Assembly (NCBI RefSeq): GCF_012913485.1
Contig: NZ_CP051774.1
Location: 1,736,001-1,800,000 of the forward strand
Reading direction: 5' to 3'
DNA length: 64,000 nucleotides
DNA from: Luteolibacter luteus
GTDB taxonomy: Bacteria > Verrucomicrobiota > Verrucomicrobiia > Verrucomicrobiales > Akkermansiaceae
Under the pieces are notes generated by a model. It was not told the origin of the DNA. It made no database searches and saw nothing but the letters and a program-made list of their open reading frames with translations. Positions 8,769-16,040 of this stretch are shown piece after piece. Position 1 is the stretch's first letter, and each line of letters begins with the position of its first letter. A program made the position numbers and the translations under genes.

Positions 8769-9560
8769 ATGCGACCGCTGCCCACATCAACTCAAGTAGC
8801 GCCCGTCACCGCGAAGCAACCGGTACCGAATGCGACGCAGACGCTTGAACTGGGACCACTTCATAATCCCTCTCCGGCCCCGAACCGCCGGGCCTCTTCG
8901 TCCGGAGCTGCCCAGCGCTCTTATCCTTGGCTTCTTCTCGCCAGCACCGGATTGGCTGCCGTTTTCTGCGGACTCTACCTCACCAAGCCGGTGATCGCGG
9001 CCAGCGCGCCCATCGGCCCCGTGACTGCCTCCTTCGATCCCGCACCACCACTGCCTCCCGGCCCGGCCGCGGCGAGAACGGAAAAGCAGACCGCCTCCCT
9101 CCTGCCAAGCTCCGCCACCCTTCCCGGCGATGCTGCGGCCAAGCCGCAGGCAACCGACCCGCGCCGCTTGCAAAGTGCCGAGGCCGGCCCTGCCGCCTCG
9201 TATGAAGAAACGAACCTCAGGGTCCAGCACGTGCTGCAAGCCCAGGGACCGGCGGGCGAGGATCTCGGCAAGATCAAGCTCGAGGTGCCCGTGCTCTACG
9301 GCAGCCGCTCGCTGCGCTGGACCCCGGCTGAGATCGCCCGCGCCCGCCAACTGCTGGCCCAGATCGGCGACTATCAGGAAAAATCCCGAGCCCTCCAGGC
9401 CGAAGGCGGCGCCCTGCTCTCCGAATGGAATGCCCTCGTGGGCGATTCCGTCCCCGGCACGGTCCTCCGCGCCGATAGCCCCACGCTCACTCGAGACGCT
9501 CTCCTGAATCCCAGCGAAGGACTCGACAGCACCGAAGCCATCGAAATCCAAAACCGATGA
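8769..9560 (+). CDS. Bitopic membrane protein in pilus cluster, unknown
   Basis: The ATG at 8769, four bases after the preceding stop, is chosen over an in-frame ATG at 8691 that would overlap the previous gene by 74 bases. The 263-residue product has a disordered ~48-residue N-terminus. One membrane helix follows (about 50-75, YPWLLLASTGLAAVFCGLYL), then a Pro/Ala linker and a helical C-terminal domain of ~130 residues presumably in the periplasm. No family was recognised. The topology recalls PilN/TcpA-type bitopic assembly proteins. It is coupled to the next gene by an ATGA overlap at 9557. Confidence 0.8.
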   Translation: MRPLPTSTQVAPVTAKQPVPNATQTLELGPLHNPSPAPNRRASSSGAAQRSYPWLLLASTGLAAVFCGLYLTKPVIAASAPIGPVTASFDPAPPLPPGPAAARTEKQTASLLPSSATLPGDAAAKPQATDPRRLQSAEAGPAASYEETNLRVQHVLQAQGPAGEDLGKIKLEVPVLYGSRSLRWTPAEIARARQLLAQIGDYQEKSRALQAEGGALLSEWNALVGDSVPGTVLRADSPTLTRDALLNPSEGLDSTEAIEIQNR

Positions 9561-10288
9561 GATCTTTCCGCCCTATCATTGCCTGCGCCGTCCTGACCCT
9601 GCCGGTCACGGCCCAAGACATCGCGCCGAAGGACGACGCGCGGGACCCGGTGCTCTCCGCCTTGTCCGGAAATCTCGGTGAAGAAGATGGTCCCAGCGTC
9701 ACCGTCGATATCAGCGCCTCTGCCCAATCGCTCATGCCGGAGGACTCCGGCCAGCCGGTGCTGGTCAAGCCCTCCGCCGATTCCTCCCCAGAGGAAAAAA
9801 GCGAAGCTCCGGAGGAAGCTTACTCCGAGCCCGAAGGAGTCACCGTGGCGGTGGAGCCCGGTAGCGCCGGCAATGCCGCCGTGGACGCCTCCTCGGTCAA
9901 GCTGCTCGCCCCCTTCCCCGCCAAGCCCCTGTCCGCGCCGCCAGCAGGCTGGCGCCTGGAGCACCCGAAGGAAGTGCCCGCCTTCGTCCGCGAGGTGCAG
10001 CTTCCCAACGGCACCAAAATCTCCCTTTCCATCCGTCCCCACCTGCTGGTGCCGGATGCCGATGGCTCCCATGTGATCGCCGTGAAGGAGCCAGGCTACG
10101 AGCCCGCGCTGCGCTACGCCCAAACCGGTACGATGTCCGCCGTACTTTCCACCTCTCTGGAAAGGCTGGATGAAGACTCCCGCAAGATGAGCGATGCAGT
10201 CGAGCGCCTCGGCCAGCTCCTCAGCTCCCTCCCGACTCCTCAAACACCCCCGGAAGCCGCTCCCTCTCCCATCAAGAAACTGCGATGA
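9557..10288 (+). CDS. Secreted protein in pilus cluster, unknown
   Basis: The 243-residue product starts with a signal peptide (MRSFRPIIACAVLTLPVTA-QD). An acidic low-complexity stretch (about 60-100) is followed by a compact domain at about 130-190 (VQLPNGTKISLSIRPHLLVPD) and a helical, Pro-rich tail. No family is recognised. The LPNGTKISL string resembles the short beta modules of periplasmic pilus proteins such as the one at 1177 (LPNGKRVRVQV), which hints at a related fold. The gene is joined by four-base overlaps to its neighbours on both sides. Confidence 0.8.
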   Translation: MRSFRPIIACAVLTLPVTAQDIAPKDDARDPVLSALSGNLGEEDGPSVTVDISASAQSLMPEDSGQPVLVKPSADSSPEEKSEAPEEAYSEPEGVTVAVEPGSAGNAAVDASSVKLLAPFPAKPLSAPPAGWRLEHPKEVPAFVREVQLPNGTKISLSIRPHLLVPDADGSHVIAVKEPGYEPALRYAQTGTMSAVLSTSLERLDEDSRKMSDAVERLGQLLSSLPTPQTPPEAAPSPIKKLR

Positions 10289-10860
10289 AATCGAGCCTCA
10301 TTCCGATCGCCTGCGGAACCGCTCTCGCCCTGATGACCGGTGCTGCCGCCACGCACTGGTGCGCCGTCCGTGACATGGTCGTCCTTGCGAAGCAGATGCC
10401 CTCCGGGCCACGTTTTGAATCCATGCCGGGCTATGCTGCCCCGGTACCCGCGCCGCTTCCGGATGACCGGGTAGCACGCGAGGCGAAAGACCTGCTGGCT
10501 GAAGCCCGCGGTGCCAAGAACAGCGCGGCTTCACGCGTGGCCAAGCAGCCCTTCTACATGGGAGACGTGGCGCGTTCCGAGCCGGAGCCCGCGCCTCGCC
10601 CTGCCGCGCGTCCCGCAGCAAGTTCTTCCAACGATCCCACCGAAGCCCGCATCGAGAAGCTCCTGACGGCTCTCGAAGGTGCAGTCGAACAAAATCAGGA
10701 GCTCCGGGATCGTCTCGCGGACACCAATCGCGATGTCATGGAGCTCCGCTTCCAGGTGGATAGCTATCATGGCCAATTCCGTCCGCTAAAGGTGGAAGAA
10801 GATCCGATCTATCTGGACGACTCCAGCGGTGGCGTCCTCCCGCCGCTTGAAGCACCCTGA
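10285..10860 (+). CDS. Membrane-anchored coiled-coil protein, unknown
   Basis: This 191-residue protein begins with a hydrophobic segment (residues 4-24) that could be a signal peptide or an uncleaved anchor. A Pro/Ala-rich linker (about 95-118) and a helical coiled-coil segment (about 119-150, IEKLLTALEGAVEQNQELRD) follow. It is the last gene of the tightly packed pilus block; the next gene begins 55 bases later with its own ribosome-binding region. No family is recognised. Its bitopic coiled-coil layout suits a structural partner of the other envelope proteins here. Confidence 0.78.
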   Translation: MKSSLIPIACGTALALMTGAAATHWCAVRDMVVLAKQMPSGPRFESMPGYAAPVPAPLPDDRVAREAKDLLAEARGAKNSAASRVAKQPFYMGDVARSEPEPAPRPAARPAASSSNDPTEARIEKLLTALEGAVEQNQELRDRLADTNRDVMELRFQVDSYHGQFRPLKVEEDPIYLDDSSGGVLPPLEAP

Positions 10861-10915
10861 ACCCGCGGTTTTCGAAACGGGAAGATCGCTCCGGGAAAGG
10901 GAGTATCTTCCATGG

Positions 10916-11827
10916 ATGAAAAAGCAGCGACAGGCATCCAGCCTGCGGCACCTACTAAAGCTTGCCGCTCTCGTCGTGGCCGCACTCGGCCTCGCGTCCT
11001 GCTTCGTCGTGGACCGGCTGGTCACCGATGCCATCTTGCATCCTACCCGCAAGGGCAAGGATGCCACAACCCCGGAGGGGATGGAGGCCCGCACCTTCGT
11101 GATGAGGGATAAGGTGGCCCTGAGAGCGTGGATCGCATGCCCCGAGGAGGCCCCGCGTGCCGTGGTCTTCGTGCTTCACGGGATCTCGGATTCGAAAGCC
11201 ACCCAGACTGGCACGTTGAACTTCCTCGCGAAGCGCGGCATCGTCGGCATTGCGCCCGACTTCCGCGCGCATGGTCAAAGCGGCGGCTACACCGCAACGT
11301 ACGGCTACGTCGAAAAACAAGACATGGCGGAACTCCGGAAGATCGCAGCGGGGGAGTTTCCCCGTCTTCCTGTCGGCCTGTGGGGAAGTTCCTACGGCGG
11401 GGCTGTGGCGCTGCAAGCCATGGAAATCGATCCCGAGTTCGATTTTGCGATCATCGAGAATACCTTCGCCGATCTGCGCGATGTGGCCCGCCAGCAGGTG
11501 ATCCATCGAACCTCCCTCCCGGTGTCAGGCCTCGGCCCCTATTTCATCGATCGCGCGGGAGAAGCCGGCGGTTTCGATCCCGGCGAGATCTCACCGGAAA
11601 CCTCGATCGCACGGATCAGGGTCCCGGTCCTCCACATGCATGGCGAGCAGGACGAGGTGATTCCCTTCGAACAAGGCCGGAGGATTTCCCGTCATGCGAA
11701 GACGGACAAATACCGCTTCGTGCCGATCCACAAGGGAACTCACTATCACCTCAGCGCGGGAGATCCAGCCAGCTACTCACGCGAGGTCGATGAGTTTCTC
11801 GACCGCATGACCTCGGGGAACAAGTAG
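10916..11827 (+). CDS. Lipoprotein alpha/beta hydrolase
   Basis: The start at ATG 10916 gives MKKQRQ and a lipoprotein signal with lipobox LASC (Cys near residue 29); it is preceded by a purine-rich GAAAGGGAG. The 303-residue protein is an alpha/beta hydrolase. It has an oxyanion-type HGIS motif, nucleophile elbow GSSYGG with Ser159, an Asp in MHGEQDEV, and a C-terminal His in THYH. The fold resembles the BEM46/FrsA-like serine hydrolases anchored to membranes; the substrate is unknown. It follows the pilus block on the same strand but is probably independent of it. Confidence 0.85.
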   Translation: MKKQRQASSLRHLLKLAALVVAALGLASCFVVDRLVTDAILHPTRKGKDATTPEGMEARTFVMRDKVALRAWIACPEEAPRAVVFVLHGISDSKATQTGTLNFLAKRGIVGIAPDFRAHGQSGGYTATYGYVEKQDMAELRKIAAGEFPRLPVGLWGSSYGGAVALQAMEIDPEFDFAIIENTFADLRDVARQQVIHRTSLPVSGLGPYFIDRAGEAGGFDPGEISPETSIARIRVPVLHMHGEQDEVIPFEQGRRISRHAKTDKYRFVPIHKGTHYHLSAGDPASYSREVDEFLDRMTSGNK

Positions 11828-11880
11828 CCGGACGGTCGAAAAAGCTGGTCTTCCGCCGTTCCTCACTTCGCCATCGGGCC

Positions 11881-12669
11881 GTGCACGACGATTGCTTTCT
11901 GGAGATCCGCAGCGCGAATGTTTGGCGCGGCGATACGCTGGCACTACGGGACTTTTCACTACAACTGCGGCACGGAGAAAGTGTCGCGATCCTCGGGCCG
12001 AATGGAGCGGGAAAAAGCACCCTGCTGAAGCTCCTGACCGGCGAGGTGCGCCCCGAAGCAAATCACCAAACCCTCTGCCGGCTCTTTGGAGAAGACCTGT
12101 GGTCGTTGGAAGATCTGCGCCACCGAATCGGAGTCGTGATGCCGGAGGATATCGCTCGTTTCCATCCTGAGGAAGAGGCCCGGGACGTGGTGCTTTCCTC
12201 GTTGCGCGGTGCTTTCGGACGCACCCGGGACATGCGCTTCAGCGCGAAGGACAGGGCAGCAGCGGATCGCGCGATCGAGCGACTCGGCGTGAGTTCCTTG
12301 GCAGGTCGTGATTTCGGCACGCTTTCATCGGGCGAGCGGCGGCGTTTCCTCATCGCGCGAGCGCTCGTTCATAATCCACCGGTGATGGTGCTGGACGAGC
12401 CCTCGACCGCTCTCGATTTCGCGGCTTCAATCGGCCTGACCTCGGCCATGCGGGACCTCATTTCCGGAGGTCACACCTTGGTTCTCGTAACCCATCATCC
12501 CGGAGAAATCCCGCCGGAAATTGAGCGCGTGATTCTCTTGGAGCACGGCCGGATCGTTGCCGATGGACCCAAGAAAAAGGTCCTGGGCTCTTCCAAGCTC
12601 TCCGAGCTCTTCCATGTGCCCCTAAAGGTTTCATGGCCCGGCGGGTGGTGCGATGTGAGGCCTGCATAG
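11881..12669 (+). CDS. ABC transporter-type ATP-binding protein
   Basis: This is a 262-residue single ABC ATPase. It has Walker A GPNGAGKST at 39-47, signature SSGERRR near 149, Walker B VMVLDEP near 168, and a switch His in LVTHH. The sequence resembles the ModF/YlmA-type stand-alone ATPases. No permease or binding-protein gene lies next to it, so its partner is unknown and it may not act in transport. The start used is GTG 11881, since no ATG lies in frame before the first strand of the nucleotide-binding domain. Confidence 0.85.
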   Translation: MHDDCFLEIRSANVWRGDTLALRDFSLQLRHGESVAILGPNGAGKSTLLKLLTGEVRPEANHQTLCRLFGEDLWSLEDLRHRIGVVMPEDIARFHPEEEARDVVLSSLRGAFGRTRDMRFSAKDRAAADRAIERLGVSSLAGRDFGTLSSGERRRFLIARALVHNPPVMVLDEPSTALDFAASIGLTSAMRDLISGGHTLVLVTHHPGEIPPEIERVILLEHGRIVADGPKKKVLGSSKLSELFHVPLKVSWPGGWCDVRPA

Positions 12670-12734
12670 CAACCCACAACCTGGATCTTGTCCCCTCCAA
12701 ACTTCCAGACTCTCAGTCCAAGCTAACGGTATCC

Positions 12735-13160
12735 ATGAAGCCTTTCATCAGCGGCATCGCATCTTTGCTACTCCTCGCGAGCTGCGCCCCCAAGCCCATG
12801 AGGACCATGGGATTCAGCAACCCGCAAGCGTCGCACGATTTCTGGATCGGGATGACCGATCATCCCGGGAAAGTGGAGGCATCTGCGCAGCACGTTGGCC
12901 CGCGATTCAACGTCATCAACGGGCCCGTGGAGAAATCCGTATCCAAGGAGGAATTCAACTCCATCTGGGATCGCTTGCATTCCGTCGATCTGAGGAAGCT
13001 GAACGAAAAAGCACAGAAGTTACCGCGCTCCCAAAGCTATTCCTTCATGGTCGGACTGACCTCAGGGAAAGACAGGCAGGTTTACAAGGTGCCCAAAAGG
13101 AATGCCCCTACAGCGGTAAAATCCGTGGTGAGGGATCTACAGAAATACGACGACCTATAG
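12735..13160 (+). CDS. Small lipoprotein, unknown
   Basis: The ATG at 12735 opens a 141-residue protein with a lipoprotein signal, lipobox LASC at about residue 17. The mature part is polar with no recognised domain; it contains FMVGLTSGKDRQVYKVPKR near the C-terminus, likely a beta hairpin. An upstream in-frame ATG at 12633 lies inside the preceding gene and was rejected because it would bury the signal sequence. It is probably a cell-envelope protein. Confidence 0.75.
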   Translation: MKPFISGIASLLLLASCAPKPMRTMGFSNPQASHDFWIGMTDHPGKVEASAQHVGPRFNVINGPVEKSVSKEEFNSIWDRLHSVDLRKLNEKAQKLPRSQSYSFMVGLTSGKDRQVYKVPKRNAPTAVKSVVRDLQKYDDL

Positions 13161-13232
13161 CCCGGGGAGCGGAAATTGCCGCGCGATTTTCCCTTTCATT
13201 GCGGCCCGCGCAACGCGAAGCTTCGATTGCAT

Positions 13233-13760
13233 ATGAAAGCCCGGCTTGCGGATCCTTCAGTGGTTTTCGACAGCTATCCCGTTACGGTGGCTTGCCTGAA
13301 AATGGACTATTCGGAGTTTTCCTCGCGATACGCGCTGACACTTCCCGTTACTGAGCATTCCGGGATGGGAAGAGGTTACGGAGCGATGTTCATCCTTTCG
13401 TCCGGCAAACCGGTTTACTACAACTTTTGGGAAGGGTTCCGGAAGCATTACTCCGAGTTTGAATGCAGCGACACAGAGGATCAGCTCGAAATCGCCTCCC
13501 GGATCAGGAGCGACTTTGGACTTGGCGACGACGACTTCTTCTGGACCGCCGAACATGCCGGCTTCTCCAGCTTCGTAGTTACCCGTCAGGACGACCATGG
13601 CAATGAGTTCGAAATCTCAGCCTTCGAGAGCCGCTTCGACGCCGTGGCTCTGAAGGACGAACTGGAAACCTACCAGCACAAGCAGAGCTATGCGATCGAA
13701 GGCCGCAAAGAACCGATTCCGGCCAAGCGGAGAATCGACTACTCCGCTTACAAGATCTGA
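13233..13760 (+). CDS. Hypothetical cytoplasmic protein
   Basis: This 175-residue protein starts at ATG 13233; a TTG 57 bases upstream is possible but has no support. It has no signal or membrane segment. It is rich in aromatic and acidic residues (for example GLGDDDFFWTAEHAGFSSF). No family is recognised. It is convergent with the GH97 gene, with only 11 bases between the two stops. Confidence 0.65.
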   Translation: MKARLADPSVVFDSYPVTVACLKMDYSEFSSRYALTLPVTEHSGMGRGYGAMFILSSGKPVYYNFWEGFRKHYSEFECSDTEDQLEIASRIRSDFGLGDDDFFWTAEHAGFSSFVVTRQDDHGNEFEISAFESRFDAVALKDELETYQHKQSYAIEGRKEPIPAKRRIDYSAYKI

Positions 13761-13771
13761 CTGCTGCGGCT

Positions 13772-15670
13772 CTACCGCTCAAGCCGGAGGATGAAACCTC
13801 CGCGCGCAGGCATGACATGCTGCCACTTGTCTCCTGCTTCGATGTTCTCCGTGGCCAGTTGCATCTTCGCATCCGCTCCCTCCCGGATCAGCGTGCGCTT
13901 TTTGAAGTCCGCAAAGGCTCCTAGATCCAGATCGATGGGGCGTTCCTTGGCTTGCCCATTGATCCCCGTGACGAACCAGATGTCTCCGCTCCGGCGTGCA
14001 AGCACCACGGCCGAGCCCGGCTCCCCGATCAGGCAGCGGGTTTCATCCCAACGCGCGGGCGCCTCGCGGAGCACTTGCCGGGCTGCATCCGGAAAGGATG
14101 CATAGGCCTCCGGCCTGTCCGCATAGTGGACGATGCCGGAATTGAAGATGAGCGAGGCCGCGAACTCATGGGCAGCCGTGGTCTTGCGCGCGTAGCGCTT
14201 CTCCGCGAGACCAAAAGGCGTATAGTCCATCGGCCCCGCGACATTTCGAGTGAAGGGCAGGATCGTATTCAACTCCGCAGCCTTCTCCGTGTAGCGCTCG
14301 TCGTACATGTAGGACTCCGAGCCCAGCACCGCCTCCGCCGTCATGAAGTTCGGCCAGGTGCGCTGCCAGCCACGGGGAAGGGTGCAGCCGTGGAGATTGA
14401 TCATTAGCTTCCGCTCCGCGGCATCCTGAAGCGTGGCGGTCATCGCCTCCATGGCTTCCTGGCGGTCGGTGCACCAGAAGTCGATCTTGGCTCCCTTCAC
14501 ACCCAGGTCCGCGTAGCTGTCCAGCTGCTGCTTCCTACGATTTGCATCGTAGAAGCTCTCGGCATGCGCCCAGACGTGCAAGCCGATGCCCTTTTCCTTG
14601 CCCAGCTCCACCAGCTTCCTCGTATCCGCCTTCCACCATCCGGCATCGAGCAGCGAGTACTCCCACGTGCGATCCTTCGCCGCATCGATGAAGCTCGCGT
14701 AGAGATCGGTGCTATTCTGCCCCTCCGGATAAGCCCACCAACTCCATGAAGCGCGGCCCGGCTTGATCCACGAGGTATCGGCGATCTTCGAAGGCTCCGC
14801 GAGGTCGGTGACCAGCGTGGAGCCGAGGATATCTCCTGCACTGTCACCGGTGGCGATCACGCGCCACGGCATGGTCCATGGCAGGCTGTGGCGGGGCTTC
14901 GTGTCCTCGCGATGTTTCACGCGGCGAGTGCCCTCATCCGTGAAGGGAAAGGCAATCCGGTAGACCCCATCCTTCGAATCCGGACCCAGATGGCAGCCAC
15001 AGTAGTTGGCATCGGTGCCGGACTCCGTGAGCAGCGTCCACGCATCCCCCGTGCGGAAAAGTGCCGGGAAATACCAGCCGCGGGTATCGCCACCGCGCGA
15101 GTAAGGCGGCGGATCACCGGGCTTCACCGGGAAATAGTAGTCCTCATAGGCCGGACTGGAACTGCTGGAGGAGTTGTAGGGCGAAATCCATCCTTGGGCA
15201 TCACCGGGAAGGCGGAAGCCGCTGAGTTCTTCTTCGATCGTCCGCTCCGCCCCCTCTTCCGGAAAGCGGTAGCGAAAGGCGACGCCTTCATTTCCCGCAT
15301 CGAGGTCAACGGTGAGCCTGGCCCCGCTGGCATTCATGAACACGACACTCTGCCGATGGTGCAACTGGTCGACCTGCGGCTTCGCACCCGAAGTCAGCGC
15401 ATAGCGCTCGCGGCGCTCCTCCTTCTCACCCTTGCTTTCCAGCTTGAGGCCCCGCGAAAAGTCCTGGTCATTGCAGCGCAGCCCTAGCGGGGACGAGGCA
15501 ATTACGGTCTTTCCCTTACGGGTGACCTGATAGCTCGGCACTCCCGCCTCATCGAGATGGAGAGTGATCGAATTCGCACCGTCTGGAGAAGCCAAGGCCA
15601 GCAACTCTTCCGCATGAGCGGAGCCGAGGAGTGCCAGAAATGCGACGAGAAAGCGGAAATCGGGAGCCAT
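13772..15670 (-). CDS. Glycoside hydrolase family 97 (alpha-galactosidase/alpha-glucosidase type)
   Basis: The 632-residue exported enzyme has a signal peptide (cut near SAHA-EE), an N-terminal beta-sandwich, a TIM-barrel core and a C-terminal beta domain. This is the three-part GH97 layout that hydrolyses alpha-linked galactose or glucose from oligosaccharides. Recognisable strings are ASWSWWAYPEGQNSTD, VKGAKIDFW and NLHGCTLPRGWQRTWPN. In this family retaining members use an Asp nucleophile in the barrel, inverting members a Glu pair. Asp397 in KIDFW would suit the retaining alpha-galactosidase group, but this is an inference. It lies three bases downstream of the YjbR-type gene and is probably cotranscribed with it. 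Confidence 0.9.
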   Translation of the reverse strand: MAPDFRFLVAFLALLGSAHAEELLALASPDGANSITLHLDEAGVPSYQVTRKGKTVIASSPLGLRCNDQDFSRGLKLESKGEKEERRERYALTSGAKPQVDQLHHRQSVVFMNASGARLTVDLDAGNEGVAFRYRFPEEGAERTIEEELSGFRLPGDAQGWISPYNSSSSSSPAYEDYYFPVKPGDPPPYSRGGDTRGWYFPALFRTGDAWTLLTESGTDANYCGCHLGPDSKDGVYRIAFPFTDEGTRRVKHREDTKPRHSLPWTMPWRVIATGDSAGDILGSTLVTDLAEPSKIADTSWIKPGRASWSWWAYPEGQNSTDLYASFIDAAKDRTWEYSLLDAGWWKADTRKLVELGKEKGIGLHVWAHAESFYDANRRKQQLDSYADLGVKGAKIDFWCTDRQEAMEAMTATLQDAAERKLMINLHGCTLPRGWQRTWPNFMTAEAVLGSESYMYDERYTEKAAELNTILPFTRNVAGPMDYTPFGLAEKRYARKTTAAHEFAASLIFNSGIVHYADRPEAYASFPDAARQVLREAPARWDETRCLIGEPGSAVVLARRSGDIWFVTGINGQAKERPIDLDLGAFADFKKRTLIREGADAKMQLATENIEAGDKWQHVMPARGGFILRLER

Positions 15671-15673
15671 GCC

Positions 15674-16027
15674 TCAAAGACGGAACTTCGCGCGCTCCGC
15701 TTTCGGCAATGACGAAACAACCAATTCATGCGACAGATCGATCAGCTCCCGCAGCAGGGCGGATGGCACCGAACCATCGAGAATGATCGTGTTCCAGTGC
15801 TTCTTGTTCATGTGGTAGCCCGGGGTGATCGCCTCGTATTCGTCCCGCAATGCCACCGCGCGATCGGGATCGCACTTCAGATTGATGCGGCTGGGATATT
15901 CGTCCGGCTGGGTCAGGCCGAACATTTTCCCGCCCACCTTGTAGACCAGGACGTCCGGACCAAAGGGCGTGGTTTCCTCCGCGCCCGGCTTCGAAAGGAA
16001 GTATTCGATGACATCGGGGAGATCCAT
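15674..16027 (-). CDS. MmcQ/YjbR family protein
   Basis: This 117-residue protein has the compact cyclic-DNA-binding-protein-like fold of the MmcQ/YjbR family, with the hallmark segments GPDVLVYKVGGKMFGL, INLKCDP, and GYHMNKKHWNTI. The molecular function of this family is not established. It is followed three bases later by the GH97 gene on the same strand and lies 13 bases downstream of the U32 gene stop, so the three may form one leftward transcript. Confidence 0.88.
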   Translation of the reverse strand: MDLPDVIEYFLSKPGAEETTPFGPDVLVYKVGGKMFGLTQPDEYPSRINLKCDPDRAVALRDEYEAITPGYHMNKKHWNTIILDGSVPSALLRELIDLSHELVVSSLPKAERAKFRL

Positions 16028-16040
16028 GCGCCGGTCTTTA

